In this document: positions 29,662-39,374 of the stretch, piece by piece | Layout: each line of letters starts with the position of its first letter | Position numbering within the stretch: position 1 is the first letter of the stretch | NCBI RefSeq assembly: GCF_013387465.1 | Contig: NZ_VYGV01000007.1 | Span: 182,549-246,548, forward strand | Reading direction: 5' to 3' | From: Hydrogenophaga aromaticivorans | GTDB taxonomy: Bacteria; Pseudomonadota; Gammaproteobacteria; Burkholderiales; Burkholderiaceae_C | Length of the DNA stretch: 64,000 nt | Program-made: the position numbers and the translations under genes | The notes under the pieces: model-generated | What the model saw: only the letters and a program-made list of their open reading frames with translations | Database searches by the model: none | Told to the model about the DNA's origin: nothing

Positions 29662-29682
29662 ATCTTATATAAGACATAAGAC
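29662..29682. promoter_or_regulatory. Candidate GntR operator in gntR/mdh intergenic region
   Basis: The perfect 12-bp palindrome TCTTATATAAGA (29663-29674) is followed by a tandem half-site, so ATAAGAC occurs twice in a row. Its outer bases fit GntR-family GT...AC symmetry. The same 12-mer recurs at 62924-62935 between argD and DUF3579. It lies just upstream of the mdh -35 and over the likely gntR promoter. Confidence 0.6.
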
Positions 29683-29685
29683 AAA

Positions 29686-29715
29686 TTGACCAATCAGGGT
29701 TTGCGAGGGTACACT
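29686..29715 (+). promoter_or_regulatory. Promoter for mdh
   Basis: TTGACC (29686-29691), an 18-nt spacer and TACACT (29710-29715) form a sigma-70-like promoter. The transcript would have a ~110-nt leader containing a GCGGGT-tt-ACCCGC hairpin before the mdh start. Confidence 0.55.
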
Positions 29716-29832
29716 CCAAGGCTGAGCCTGATTCACGGTTTGCGGGTTTACCCGCGCTTTGTGAGGTCCCGGACTCGGGGTTCGTCCCGTCCGCTTTTCA
29801 TTTATCCAACGTCCTTTTCTGGAGTTTTCACC

Positions 29833-30819
29833 ATGAGCAAGAAGCCCGTTCGTGTTGCCGTCACCGGTGCCGCAGGTCAAATTGGTTACGCCCTGTTGTT
29901 CCGCATCGCCTCGGGCGAAATGCTGGGCAAAGACCAGCCTGTGATCCTGCAACTGCTGGAAATCCCCGACGAGAAGGCCCAGAAGGCGCTCAAGGGCGTG
30001 ATGATGGAATTGGAAGACTGCGCCTTCCCGCTGCTGGCTGGCATGGAAGCCCACAGCGATCCGATGACCGCCTTCAAGGACACCGACTACGCGCTGCTGG
30101 TGGGCTCGCGTCCGCGCGGCCCCGGCATGGAGCGTGCCGAGCTGCTCGCCATCAACGGCGCCATCTTCACGACCCAGGGCAAGGCACTCAACGCCGTCGC
30201 TTCGCGCGACGTCAAGGTGCTGGTGGTCGGCAACCCCGCCAACACCAACGCCTACATCGCCATGAAGGCCGCCCCCGATCTGAAGCCGGGCAACTTCACC
30301 GCCATGCTGCGTCTGGACCACAACCGTGCCGCCAGCCAGCTGGCCGCCAAAACCGGCAAGGCCGTGTCGTCCATCAAGAAGCTGGCCGTGTGGGGCAACC
30401 ACTCGCCCACGATGTACGCCGACTACCGCTTCGCCACCATCGACGGCGCTTCGGTCAAGGACATGATCAACGACCAGGTCTGGAACAAGGACGTGTTCCT
30501 GCCCACCGTCGGCAAGCGCGGCGCGGCCATCATCGAAGCACGTGGCCTGAGCTCCGCCGCCTCGGCCGCCAACGCCGCCATCGACCACATGCGCGACTGG
30601 GCCCTGGGCACCAACGGCGAATGGGTCACGATGGGCATCCCGTCGCAAGGCTGGTACGGCATCCCCAAGGAAGTCATGTTCGGCTTCCCGGTCACCTGTG
30701 CCAACGGCGAATACACCGTGGTCGAAGGCCTGGACATCGACGCCTTCTCGCAAGAGTGCATCAACAAGACCCTGGCCGAGCTGCAGGGCGAGCAGGACGG
30801 CGTCAAGCACCTGCTGTAA
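29833..30819 (+). CDS. mdh: Malate dehydrogenase
   Basis: NAD-dependent malate/oxaloacetate interconversion in the TCA cycle. The 328-residue protein has the nucleotide motif [10 protein letters not shown] and catalytic His190 in [11 protein letters not shown]; the [15 protein letters not shown] mobile loop carries substrate-binding Arg residues. This is the cytosolic-type MDH seen in betaproteobacteria. ATG 29833 follows GGAG; earlier in-frame codons fall in the leader. Confidence 0.98.
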   Translation: MSKKPVRVAVTGAAGQIGYALLFRIASGEMLGKDQPVILQLLEIPDEKAQKALKGVMMELEDCAFPLLAGMEAHSDPMTAFKDTDYALLVGSRPRGPGMERAELLAINGAIFTTQGKALNAVASRDVKVLVVGNPANTNAYIAMKAAPDLKPGNFTAMLRLDHNRAASQLAAKTGKAVSSIKKLAVWGNHSPTMYADYRFATIDGASVKDMINDQVWNKDVFLPTVGKRGAAIIEARGLSSAASAANAAIDHMRDWALGTNGEWVTMGIPSQGWYGIPKEVMFGFPVTCANGEYTVVEGLDIDAFSQECINKTLAELQGEQDGVKHLL

Positions 30820-30837
30820 CCCGTTGGTAACCACGGC

Positions 30838-31860
30838 GTGATCCATCCGCGCGACATCCTCCTCGGTGCCCAGGCCGGCGCGTTCGCGCTGCCGGTCTGC
30901 GACCACTACAGCGGGGTGGAGTTGCGGATGCGAAAGAGCCTGCATTTGCAGGCCGAGATGACGGCCGAGTTCGGTACCTGTGTCTTTGACGTCACGCTGG
31001 ATTGCGAAGACGGTGCGCCCGTGGGCGGCGAGGCCGATCACGCGGCGCTGGTGACCGGACTGGCCCTGGCCGCCGCGCCCGAAGCCCGCGTGGCCGTGCG
31101 CGTGCACCCGGTGGACCACCCGGCGTTCGACGCCGATGTGTCCACCATCGCGGGCCAGGCCGCATCCCGCCTGACGCACCTGATGGTGCCCAAGGTCGAG
31201 TCGGTGGCCGATGTGCAGCGTGCTGTCGCGGCCATGGACGCCGCCGGTGCGACCTCACTCCCGTTGCATGTGCTGATCGAGTCGCCCGCCGCGGTGCACC
31301 GCGCCTTTGACATCGCCGCGCACCCGCGCGTGCAGTCGCTCAGCTTCGGCCTGATGGATTTTGTGTCGGCCCATGGTGGCGCGATCCCGGCCGATGGCAT
31401 GGGCGTGACCGGTCAATTCAGCCACCCGCTGGTGCTGCGCGCCAAGATCGAGATCGCTTCGGCCTGCCACGCACACGGCAAGGTGCCCTCGCACAACGTG
31501 GTCACCGAGTTCAAGGACCCGGCCGCGTTGCAGACCGCTGCGCACAAGGCCGCCCGCGAACTCGGCTACACCCGCATGTGGAGCATCCACCCGGACCAGA
31601 TCCGGCCGATCCTGGCCGCGTTTGCGCCCGAAGACCGCGAGATCCACACGGCTGCCGGCATCATCGAACGCGCCGCTGCCGCCGACTGGGCCCCGGTGCA
31701 GTTCGACGGCCGTCTGCACGACCGTGCGAGTTACCGCTTCTACTGGCAGGTGCTCGAACGGGCGCACCAGACCGGGCATGCCGTGCCCGAATCCGTGCGC
31801 CACTGGTTCGAATCAGCCCCACCGGCGCCCCTGGCGGCGGTCCAAGCCGTGCGGCACTGA
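30838..31860 (+). CDS. HpcH/HpaI aldolase / citrate lyase beta-like (CitE family) protein
   Basis: A 340-residue TIM-barrel lyase-like protein. CitE-type features are [15 protein letters not shown] near residue 60, [27 protein letters not shown] and [17 protein letters not shown] with the acidic metal ligands, and [11 protein letters not shown]. No citrate lyase alpha or gamma subunits are nearby, so it is a stand-alone CitE-like enzyme, possibly acting on a CoA ester such as malyl- or citramalyl-CoA. It starts at GTG 30838, 18 bases after mdh, and precedes acnB, suggesting co-expression with the TCA cycle. Confidence 0.88.
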   Translation: MIHPRDILLGAQAGAFALPVCDHYSGVELRMRKSLHLQAEMTAEFGTCVFDVTLDCEDGAPVGGEADHAALVTGLALAAAPEARVAVRVHPVDHPAFDADVSTIAGQAASRLTHLMVPKVESVADVQRAVAAMDAAGATSLPLHVLIESPAAVHRAFDIAAHPRVQSLSFGLMDFVSAHGGAIPADGMGVTGQFSHPLVLRAKIEIASACHAHGKVPSHNVVTEFKDPAALQTAAHKAARELGYTRMWSIHPDQIRPILAAFAPEDREIHTAAGIIERAAAADWAPVQFDGRLHDRASYRFYWQVLERAHQTGHAVPESVRHWFESAPPAPLAAVQAVRH

Positions 31861-31929
31861 GTTTGCTTGGTCCCCACGCACCCTGTTTTCCCCCATAACA
31901 GTTCCTTCCCCACCCCTCTGGAGAAAACC

Positions 31930-34530
31930 ATGTCGACCTTCCTGACCGACTACCGCGCCCACGCTGCCGAACGCGCCGCCCTGGGCATTCCGCCGCTGCC
32001 GCTTGAAGCCAAGCAGGTCGCCGACCTGATCGAACTGATCAAGGCCCCGCCGGCCGGTGAAGACGCGTTCCTGATGGACCTGCTCACGCACCGCGTGCCC
32101 CCGGGCGTGGACGATGCGGCCAAGGTCAAGGCCTCGTTCCTGGCTGCGGTCGCCCACGGCGATGAAAAGGTCGGTCTGATCTCCAAGGCCAAGGCCACCG
32201 AGCTGCTCGGCACCATGGTGGGCGGCTACAACGTGCACCCGCTGATCGAGCTGCTGGACGACGCCGAAGTCGCCGCCGTGGCCGCCGCCGCGCTGAAGAA
32301 GACGTTGCTGATGTTCGACTTCTTCAACGACGTCGCCGAAAAAGCCAAGGCCGGCAACGCCCATGCCAAGGACGTGATGCAGAGCTGGGCCGACGGCGAG
32401 TGGTTCACCAGCCGCCCCGAAGTCGACAAGAAAATCACCGTCACCGTGTTCAAGGTGCCGGGCGAAACCAACACCGACGACCTGTCGCCCGCGCCCGACG
32501 CCTGGAGCCGCCCCGACATCCCGCTGCACTACCTGGCGATGCTGAAGAACACCCGCGAAGGCGCTGCCTTCAAGCCCGAAGAAGACGGCAAGCGCGGCCC
32601 GATGCAGTTCATCGAAGACCTGAAGAAGAAGGGCCACCTCGTGGCCTACGTGGGCGACGTGGTGGGCACTGGCTCTTCGCGCAAGTCCGCCACCAACAGC
32701 GTGATCTGGGCCACGGGTCAAGACATCCCGTTCGTGCCGAACAAGCGCTTCGGCGGCGTCACGCTGGGCGGCAAGATCGCCCCCATCTTCTTCAACACCC
32801 AGGAAGACTCGGGCTCGCTGCCGATCGAAGTGGACGTGTCCAAGCTGGAAATGGGCGACGTCGTTGACGTGATGCCCTACGACGGCAAGATCGTGCGCAA
32901 CGGCGAAACCGTGGTCGAGTTCAAGCTCAAGAGCGACGTGCTGTTCGACGAAGTGCGTGCAGGCGGCCGTATCAACCTGATCATCGGCCGTTCGCTCACC
33001 GCCAAGGCACGCGAGTTCCTGGGGCTGCCCGCCTCAACGCTGTTCCGCCTGCCGACCACACCCGTGGCGACCAAAGCCGGCTTCACGCTGGCGCAGAAGA
33101 TGGTCGGCCGCGCGGTCGGCCTGCCGGAAGGCCAGGGCGTGCGCCCCGGCACCTACTGCGAGCCGAAGATGACCACCGTGGGTTCGCAGGACACCACCGG
33201 CCCGATGACGCGCGACGAGCTGAAAGACCTGGCCTGCCTGGGCTTCAGCGCCGACCTGGTGATGCAGTCCTTCTGTCACACCGCGGCCTACCCGAAGCCG
33301 GTCGACGTGAAGACGCACCGCGAACTGCCCAAGTTCATCTCCAGCCGTGGCGGCGTGGCCCTGCGCCCGGGCGACGGCGTGATCCACAGCTGGCTCAACC
33401 GCCTGCTGCTGCCCGACACCGTGGGCACCGGCGGTGACTCGCACACCCGCTTCCCGATCGGCATTTCTTTCCCCGCCGGTTCCGGCCTCGTGGCCTTCGG
33501 CGCCGCCACCGGCGTGATGCCGCTGGACATGCCCGAATCGGTGCTGGTGCGCTTCAAGGGCACGATGCAGCCCGGCATCACGCTGCGCGACCTCGTGCAC
33601 GCCATTCCGCTGTACGCCATCAAGGCCGGTCTGCTGACCGTGGCCAAGGCCGGCAAGAAGAACGTGTTCTCCGGCCGCATCCTGGAAATCGAAGGCCTGC
33701 CCGACCTGAAGGTCGAACAGGCGTTCGAGCTGTCCGACGCTTCCGCTGAGCGCTCGGCCGCTGGTTGCACCGTGAAGCTGAACCCCGCTCCGATCAAGGA
33801 ATACCTCACCAGCAACATCGTGCTGATGAAGAACATGATCGCCGACGGTTACGCCGACGCGCGCACGCTGCAGCGCCGCATCGAGAAAGTCGAAGCCTGG
33901 CTGGCCAATCCGAGCCTGCTCGAAGCCGACAAGGACGCCGAATACGCGGCCGTGATCGAGATCGACCTGAACGAACTGACCGAGCCTGTGCTGTGCTGCC
34001 CGAACGACCCGGACGACGCCAAGCTGCTGAGCGAAGTTGCTGGCGCCAAGATCGACGAAGTGTTCATCGGCTCCTGCATGACCAACATCGGTCACTTCCG
34101 CGCCGCCTCCAAGCTGCTCGAAGGCAAGCGCGACATCCCGGTCAAGCTGTGGATCGCCCCGCCGACCAAGATGGACGCTTCGGAGCTGACCAAGGAAGGC
34201 CACTACGGCGTCTTCGGTGCCGCCGGTGCCCGCACCGAAATGCCGGGCTGCTCGCTGTGCATGGGCAACCAGGCGCAGGTGCGTGAAGGCGCGACCGTGG
34301 TCTCCACCTCGACCCGCAACTTCCCGAACCGCCTGGGCAAGAACACGTTTGTGTACCTGGCCTCGGCCGAGCTGGCCGCCATCGCCTCCAAGATCGGCCG
34401 CATTCCCACCGTGGCCGAATACCAGGCCGACATGGGCGTGATCAACAAGGACGGCAGCAAGATCTACCAGTACCTGAACTTCGACCAGATCGAAGAGTAC
34501 GCAGAAACCGCCAAGGGCGTGACGGCTTGA
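31930..34530 (+). CDS. acnB: Aconitate hydratase B / 2-methylisocitrate dehydratase
   Basis: The 866-residue [4Fe-4S] enzyme interconverting citrate and isocitrate. AcnB architecture is clear: an N-terminal HEAT-like region (1-160), the swivelling domain placed before the catalytic core, and cluster ligands Cys716 ([11 protein letters not shown]), Cys774 and Cys777 (GCSLCMGNQ). ATG 31930 is preceded by GGAG. It ends the mdh-citE-acnB run and is followed by a strong terminator. Confidence 0.98.
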   Translation: MSTFLTDYRAHAAERAALGIPPLPLEAKQVADLIELIKAPPAGEDAFLMDLLTHRVPPGVDDAAKVKASFLAAVAHGDEKVGLISKAKATELLGTMVGGYNVHPLIELLDDAEVAAVAAAALKKTLLMFDFFNDVAEKAKAGNAHAKDVMQSWADGEWFTSRPEVDKKITVTVFKVPGETNTDDLSPAPDAWSRPDIPLHYLAMLKNTREGAAFKPEEDGKRGPMQFIEDLKKKGHLVAYVGDVVGTGSSRKSATNSVIWATGQDIPFVPNKRFGGVTLGGKIAPIFFNTQEDSGSLPIEVDVSKLEMGDVVDVMPYDGKIVRNGETVVEFKLKSDVLFDEVRAGGRINLIIGRSLTAKAREFLGLPASTLFRLPTTPVATKAGFTLAQKMVGRAVGLPEGQGVRPGTYCEPKMTTVGSQDTTGPMTRDELKDLACLGFSADLVMQSFCHTAAYPKPVDVKTHRELPKFISSRGGVALRPGDGVIHSWLNRLLLPDTVGTGGDSHTRFPIGISFPAGSGLVAFGAATGVMPLDMPESVLVRFKGTMQPGITLRDLVHAIPLYAIKAGLLTVAKAGKKNVFSGRILEIEGLPDLKVEQAFELSDASAERSAAGCTVKLNPAPIKEYLTSNIVLMKNMIADGYADARTLQRRIEKVEAWLANPSLLEADKDAEYAAVIEIDLNELTEPVLCCPNDPDDAKLLSEVAGAKIDEVFIGSCMTNIGHFRAASKLLEGKRDIPVKLWIAPPTKMDASELTKEGHYGVFGAAGARTEMPGCSLCMGNQAQVREGATVVSTSTRNFPNRLGKNTFVYLASAELAAIASKIGRIPTVAEYQADMGVINKDGSKIYQYLNFDQIEEYAETAKGVTA

Positions 34531-34554
34531 TCGTCCACGCGCTGAGCGATTGAG

Positions 34555-34580
34555 AACGGCCCTCCGGGGCCGTTTTTTTT
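34555..34580 (+). terminator. Intrinsic terminator after acnB
   Basis: AACGGCCC / GGGCCGTT stem with a small loop, followed by nine or ten T residues, about 25 bases past the acnB stop. Confidence 0.92.
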
Positions 34581-34632
34581 TGCCGATGCGTCGCCATCCC
34601 GGCGAGCGCAGGCGCCTTGTTATGCTGACCGC

Positions 34633-36408
34633 ATGAGGACATCACAGGCGCCATGGAGCATCGCAGCGCGGCTGGGCACCCTGCTGTTCAGCGCGGTGTT
34701 TGCCCTGGCGTTTGGCGGTGGCGGGCTGTATTTCGGCGTGCTGCCACTGGCCCGCACGATGAGCGCCGCCTGGGAGGTCCGGTCCTGGCAGGCGGTGCCG
34801 GCCGAGGTGCTGTCGAGCCAGCTCACATCGAACCAGGGCAGCGACAGCACCACCTATGCGGTCCAGGCCCGCTACCGGTACACAGCCGCTGGCCGCACCC
34901 ACGAATCCTCCCGCGTCGGGCTGGACCCGGCAGCCGGTTCGGACAACATCGGGGACTGGCACCAGCAATGGCACGCGCGCCTGAGTTCGGCCCGGGACCG
35001 GGGTCAACCGGTCACGGTCTGGGTGGACCCCGCAGACCCGACGAGGTCGGTGCTGGATCCTCACATCCGCTGGGCCAAGACCATCTTCCACCTGCCGTTT
35101 GCGCTGGTGTTCACGGGCGTTGGCCTGGGGGCCTTGTGGGTGTTCTGGCGCGCGCTGTCGGGGCGTGATGGCGGCGTGTTGGATGCCGCCGTCGCCCGGA
35201 GTTCGGCCAGCCGCAGCCAGCGCGTGCTCTGGGTTTTTGCGCTGTTCTGGTGCGGCATCTCGTTTCCGATGGCGGCGCTGTTCTGGATGGGCGGTTCGCC
35301 CTGGTGGGCCAAGGTCTTTGTGTCGGTCTTCGTGGTGATCGGTATCGGCCTGCTCACGCTGGCCTGGCGGCAGTCTGTGCTGGCGTGGCGCTTTGCCGGG
35401 ACCTCGGTCCGCTTCGTACCGGCCAGTCCCCAGGCCGGGGAGTCCTTCGAGGTGGAGCTGGCGCTGGCGTCCCGCGCGCTGCAGAACTCAGCGCCTGCTG
35501 GCCGGCGGCTGCGGCTCGCGCAGTACCGGGTGGACGATTCCGGCTCCGGCACCCAGGAACGGCAGGTGGAGGCCTTTGAGCGGGCTGCGACGGCGATGCC
35601 GGACATGGCCGGCGGCGAGCGGTGGCACGCGCGCTTCGAGCTGCCCGCCGATGCGCCCACGCACGGCGGCCGGCGCTCGGGGGAACGGGTCGACTGGCGG
35701 CTGGAAATCCTGACCGCGGAGGGGGCTGTCGAGGTGTCGTACGACGTGCCGGTTCAGGAGACGCCAGCCCGGTCTGCGGGCCACCCGATGGCAGCGCCCG
35801 ACCGGTTTGACCGCCGGGCGCTCTGGGGGCACGAGGAGGCGATTCCGCCGCGCCACGAAGGGTGGTCGGCCGGCGATGCTTCATCGCCACTGCCATGGCC
35901 GGACCAGGTCCAGGTGGTCGAGCAATCCGATGCCTGGGAGATGCGGTTCCGGCAGAGCGGGTGGCGCTGGGCGGCCGCGTTGGCGATGGTGCCGGTGGTG
36001 GTTCTCTCGGGGCTGCGGTGGACGTCGGGTCCACGCGCTTCCTGGTCCGATGCGCTGGGCTCCTGCCTCTGGTGGGGAGTGGCGTTCCTGCTGCTGTTTG
36101 TATTGCACGCGGGTACACGGCAATGGCGCCTGCGGGTGCGCGACGACGGTGTGGAGCGGGAGCTGGCGTCCTGGATGTGGCGCCGGACGCGGGTGTTCCC
36201 GCTGGCGTCGCTCGATCACCTGTTCCACAAGCTGCTCTACACACAAAGCAGCGGACGGGCCACGACGGCGTTTCACGCGCTGCATGCCCGCGAGGCGGCC
36301 TCCGGGCCCTCGGTCCGGCTGACGCCGGGTCTGCCCGGGGCCGCATCGGCGGTGGCGGTGGCGCAGGCGCTGCAGGCGGCCCGGGAGCACCGGGCCGGGC
36401 GCTTCTGA
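34633..36408 (+). CDS. DUF3592-domain multi-pass membrane protein
   Basis: A 591-residue membrane protein. It has an N-terminal helix (~14-36), an extracytoplasmic DUF3592-like domain (SWQAVPAEVLSSQLTS...VWVDPADPTRSVLDP, ~48-140), paired helices at ~148-170 and ~196-240, a ~200-residue soluble segment, another helix pair at ~450-495 and a soluble C-terminus. The function is unknown. It opens an accessory stretch between acnB and trhP. High Arg/Trp content and lack of operon partners suggest a lineage-specific gene. Confidence 0.75.
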   Translation: MRTSQAPWSIAARLGTLLFSAVFALAFGGGGLYFGVLPLARTMSAAWEVRSWQAVPAEVLSSQLTSNQGSDSTTYAVQARYRYTAAGRTHESSRVGLDPAAGSDNIGDWHQQWHARLSSARDRGQPVTVWVDPADPTRSVLDPHIRWAKTIFHLPFALVFTGVGLGALWVFWRALSGRDGGVLDAAVARSSASRSQRVLWVFALFWCGISFPMAALFWMGGSPWWAKVFVSVFVVIGIGLLTLAWRQSVLAWRFAGTSVRFVPASPQAGESFEVELALASRALQNSAPAGRRLRLAQYRVDDSGSGTQERQVEAFERAATAMPDMAGGERWHARFELPADAPTHGGRRSGERVDWRLEILTAEGAVEVSYDVPVQETPARSAGHPMAAPDRFDRRALWGHEEAIPPRHEGWSAGDASSPLPWPDQVQVVEQSDAWEMRFRQSGWRWAAALAMVPVVVLSGLRWTSGPRASWSDALGSCLWWGVAFLLLFVLHAGTRQWRLRVRDDGVERELASWMWRRTRVFPLASLDHLFHKLLYTQSSGRATTAFHALHAREAASGPSVRLTPGLPGAASAVAVAQALQAAREHRAGRF

Positions 36409-36579
36409 TCGCCAACGAGCTGGCCGCCCTCGTGCCCAGCCGGCTGGCCGATGCCTGGGTGGCGCAGGACAAGGATTGGCAGCGCCCCATCAGCGAAGCC
36501 TCGGACAAGGCCCTGGCCCGGCTGGCTGTAGGTGCCGTTGCGGTGCGGGCCGCGGTGGATGCGGGCCGGCAGGGGTTGG
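36409..36579 (+). pseudogene. Possible out-of-frame coding remnant downstream of the DUF3592 gene
   Basis: Between two annotated genes, the frame one base off from the DUF3592 gene reads as plausible protein (IANELAALVPSRLADAW..., WQRPISEASDKALARL) with typical GC-rich third positions, but there is no start codon with a ribosome-binding site. It may be a frameshifted C-terminus of the upstream gene or a fossil of a lost gene. I do not recognise the family. Confidence 0.3.
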
Positions 36580-37455
36580 TCAGGGCAGGCCGGTCAGCGT
36601 GCGCCAGCCCGGCCAGCCGTCGCGCGCAATGGCGAACTTGCGTGTGGCTTCACTCCACGATGCGCCCACGGCCATGGCTTCGCTGAAGGCCCCGGGATCG
36701 GTCACCCGCGTGCCGCCCAGCAGCGTGACACCGCGCTCGAACAGGGCATCCGGCCACAGCCCGGCCGAAGGGCCGATCACCGCGAAGCGCTTCGCGTTCG
36801 GCGCCGCGGCGAGCATGGCGTCCAGCGTGTCGTTGAGCAACATGGTCGAGGTGCCCACGACCACGTTGCAGGGGGCGAGGTCGGCGCGGTCCAGCGTGAT
36901 GTGCACGTTCGGGAAACGCTCGCGCTGGCGCGCGACCATCTCGGCGTTCATTTCCACCACCGAGAGCCGCCCGCCGGCCTCGGCCACGCGTTTCACCAGC
37001 GGCGGAAAAAAACCGATCATGCCCAGGTGGTCCTGCGCGGTCAGTTGCACGTCGCCGAGCGAATTGCCCGCGGGCGGTGGCTCGTAGCCCACCCGGCGCC
37101 AGACCGAGTCGGTCAGGGCGTTGACGGCGGCCAGTGCAATGGCGCGCTCGACCGCGCTGCCACCGGTCAGGCCTTGCGCGAGGGCCAGCGGGTCTGCGCC
37201 CTGCAAGGGCAGGTCGCCGTCGCCGTGCGCGCGCAGCAGCGCGGCCAGCGTGTCGCCCAGCAACACATAGGACAGGCCAAATCCGCCGTCTTCCAGTTCG
37301 ATGGCACAGAACTCGGCGTCGTGCCCACCCGCGACGCCCGCGGTATCGGGTCGGCGGGGCACGTGCAGACGGCGCACCCGGGGCGCGGGGTGCCGCTGCG
37401 CGATGGCCGCGAGCTGCGAGAGGATGGCCGAGGCGATGGCGGGGGTCGGGCTCAT
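36580..37455 (-). CDS. DUF364 (putative heavy-metal chelation) domain protein
   Basis: A 291-residue soluble protein with an N-terminal DUF4213-like part (AIELEDGGFGLSYVLLG) and a C-terminal Rossmann-like DUF364 domain (DHLGMIGFFPPLVKRVAEAGGRLSVVEMN ... NVVVGTSTMLLNDTLDAMLAAAPNAKRFAVIGPSAGLWPDALFERGV). Relatives are proposed to handle metals or metal-chelate biosynthesis; direct evidence is thin. ATG 37455 is preferred over an upstream in-frame start that lacks conservation. It is convergent with the DUF3592 gene. Confidence 0.8.
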   Translation of the reverse strand: MSPTPAIASAILSQLAAIAQRHPAPRVRRLHVPRRPDTAGVAGGHDAEFCAIELEDGGFGLSYVLLGDTLAALLRAHGDGDLPLQGADPLALAQGLTGGSAVERAIALAAVNALTDSVWRRVGYEPPPAGNSLGDVQLTAQDHLGMIGFFPPLVKRVAEAGGRLSVVEMNAEMVARQRERFPNVHITLDRADLAPCNVVVGTSTMLLNDTLDAMLAAAPNAKRFAVIGPSAGLWPDALFERGVTLLGGTRVTDPGAFSEAMAVGASWSEATRKFAIARDGWPGWRTLTGLP

Positions 37456-37534
37456 GGGGCGTGGGGCGGGCGTGGTGCTGGCTGCGCAGGGGCTGCGGTG
37501 GCCAGATTCTGGCACCGGGCGGGCGCTGCGGGGG

Positions 37535-38128
37535 CTATTCCGTCCACGGCCGCACGAGCCGCACCAGCAATTTGCTGCGTTTGAGCACGTCGTCTTGGGC
37601 CTGCACCGTGGCGGTGTTCACGGCCCAGCCGTGCAGGAACTTCATCTGGTTCGTGTTCTGTCCGTTCAGGCCGCGCTGGATGTTGTTGTAGCTGTAGGTG
37701 TTGAACGACGGGGTGCTGATGGTGGTCGAGGCGGTCCAGCTCCAGCCTTGACCGACCGCTGGCAACAGCGTCTGTCCCGCCGGGGCAGGGCGGGTGTTCT
37801 GGTGGGCCAGTTGCTGCAGCTCTTTCATGTGGGGCAGGCGCCAGGCCATGCCTTCGGCCTTCTCGCGCGCCTTGACCCGCGCAAGCGCTTCGGCGTGGTC
37901 GAGCTGCAAGGCCTGGCCGGTGCAACGCTGGCCGCTCCATTGCATGCCCTCCACGCAGCGGGGCCAGGCCACGCGGGCGCTGCGGTGGAGAATCAGGCTG
38001 CCGTCCTTCGAAAGGTCCCAGTCGGGTGGTGCCACTTCGTCGCTGGTGCCGGCGAAGGCGATGGGCAGCACGCTGCACAAAACGCCCAGGAGCAGGCGAC
38101 GGACGGGGCGGAAGGTGGGGGTTGTCAT
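37535..38128 (-). CDS. Secreted DUF1566 (Lcl C-terminal-like) domain protein
   Basis: A 197-residue exported protein: signal peptide at residues 1-27 (RRLLLGVLCSVLPIAFAG), then the DUF1566/Lcl-type fold with CVEGMQWSGQRCTGQALQLDHAEAL, WRLPHMKELQQLAHQ, WSWTAST and a C-terminal KLLVRLVRP strand. Such domains are found in adhesins and uncharacterised envelope proteins. Two Cys residues (in RCVEG and RCTG) may form a disulfide. A small reading frame ends four bases upstream. Confidence 0.8.
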   Translation of the reverse strand: MTTPTFRPVRRLLLGVLCSVLPIAFAGTSDEVAPPDWDLSKDGSLILHRSARVAWPRCVEGMQWSGQRCTGQALQLDHAEALARVKAREKAEGMAWRLPHMKELQQLAHQNTRPAPAGQTLLPAVGQGWSWTASTTISTPSFNTYSYNNIQRGLNGQNTNQMKFLHGWAVNTATVQAQDDVLKRSKLLVRLVRPWTE

Positions 38129-38132
38129 GCGA

Positions 38133-38261
38133 TCACCGCAGGTGGGTTTGTTGGTCCTTGAGGCCCGGCAGCTGGGACTCCGGCAGGTTCAGGAACACGA
38201 CCCCGTTCGCCTCGACGATGAACGCCGACCAGAACGGGGCCATCCATTCCCACGAAAGCAC
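38133..38261 (-). CDS. Small hypothetical protein (42 residues)
   Basis: GTG 38261 is preceded by AGGAAAGG seven bases upstream, a good ribosome-binding site, and opens a 42-residue frame: LSWEWMAPFWSAFIVEANG then VVFLNLPESQLPGLKDQQ. The N-terminal half is hydrophobic and Trp-rich. It ends four bases before the DUF1566 gene on the same strand, so it may be co-expressed with it. A longer version of the frame extends upstream but is less protein-like. Confidence 0.4.
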   Translation of the reverse strand: MLSWEWMAPFWSAFIVEANGVVFLNLPESQLPGLKDQQTHLR

Positions 38262-38418
38262 GATCCAGCCTTTCCTGCGGTCCGTTGGCCACCGCCGCAC
38301 CGTGCCGGGTGGTCTTGAATCACTGTATCGACCGGGGCAGAGAAAAGCTGAGCGCCGTTCAAGGGGACCGGTTGGGAGGCGCTGCCGGGCCTGCTTCCAC
38401 ACGATCTGCCACAAACCC

Positions 38419-39252
38419 TCAGTTGCCGAGCCCAGCGGCCATCGCGCGCAAGGCGTCGGCCGTGGCTTCGTCGCCGGGGAAGAAGGTTTCGAGCGCCAGT
38501 TCCTGCAGGGTGATGTCCACCGGCGAGCCGAACACGGTGGTGGTGCTGATGAGGTGCAGCGTGCCGCCCGGCGTCTGGAACAAAAATGGCATGAGCACGC
38601 CGGGGTGTTCGCCGTCGAGGAGCTGCGCGGCGTCAGCGGGCTGGGCCGGGTAGGCCATCAGCTCGGTCAGCAGGTCGGCCAGCCCTTCGTCGCCGGTCTG
38701 GTGGATCTGCTGGCGCAGGCGGGCAAACAGGTGTTCGCGCCACTGGTTGAGGTTGGCGATGCGCGGCGCCAGGCCGCCCGGGTGCAGGCTGATGCGCAGC
38801 AGGTTGACGGGCCCCTGCAGCAGCTCGGGCGCCACGCCGGCCAGCAGCGGCGCGACCATGCGGTTGGCCATCACCAGGTTCCAGTGCCGGTCAAAGGCCA
38901 CGGCGGGCCAGGGTTGGTGGCTGTCCAGGATGTGCTGCACGGCGCGTCGCGCGGCCAGCATGCTGGGGTCGTCCATGGCGTGCTCCCGGTACATGGGCGC
39001 GTAACCCGCCGCCACCAGCCAGGCGTTGCGCTCGCGCAGCGGCACCGCCAGCCGCTCGCACAGCCGCAGCACCAGCTCGCGGCTGGGGCTGGCCTTGCCG
39101 GTTTCCACGCAGCTCAGGTGGCGCGTGGACAGTTCGGCCTCGGCCGCGAGGTCGAGCTGGCTCAGGCGGCGCAGCTGGCGCCAGTGGCGCAGGTGGTCGC
39201 CGACGCTGGTGCGGCGCGTGGGTGGAGCGGCGAGGGCGGTGGGCGCGTGCAT
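38419..39252 (-). CDS. XRE-family regulator with MmyB-like ligand-binding domain
   Basis: A 277-residue regulator: helix-turn-helix at ~18-75 (GDHLRHWRQLRRLSQLDLAAEAELSTRHLSCVETGKASPSRELVLRL), then a MmyB-like domain (YAPMYREHAMDDPSMLAARRAVQHILDSHQPWPAVAFDRHWNLVMANRM...) probably binding a small lipid-like or aromatic ligand. ATG 39252 is used; upstream in-frame sequence is not conserved. It is divergent from a small four-helix membrane protein with a 122-base intergenic region, a likely regulator-target pair. Confidence 0.9.
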   Translation of the reverse strand: MHAPTALAAPPTRRTSVGDHLRHWRQLRRLSQLDLAAEAELSTRHLSCVETGKASPSRELVLRLCERLAVPLRERNAWLVAAGYAPMYREHAMDDPSMLAARRAVQHILDSHQPWPAVAFDRHWNLVMANRMVAPLLAGVAPELLQGPVNLLRISLHPGGLAPRIANLNQWREHLFARLRQQIHQTGDEGLADLLTELMAYPAQPADAAQLLDGEHPGVLMPFLFQTPGGTLHLISTTTVFGSPVDITLQELALETFFPGDEATADALRAMAAGLGN

Positions 39253-39374
39253 GGGCACATGGTAGAGCGGGCGCGCCGACGGTCCATGACCTGCGGGGTC
39301 ATGGACCCGGTGCGGGCGCGGGCCGAGCATGGCGGCTCCCGTTCCTTCCTTTCAACCCCTTCAAGGAGTTCACC

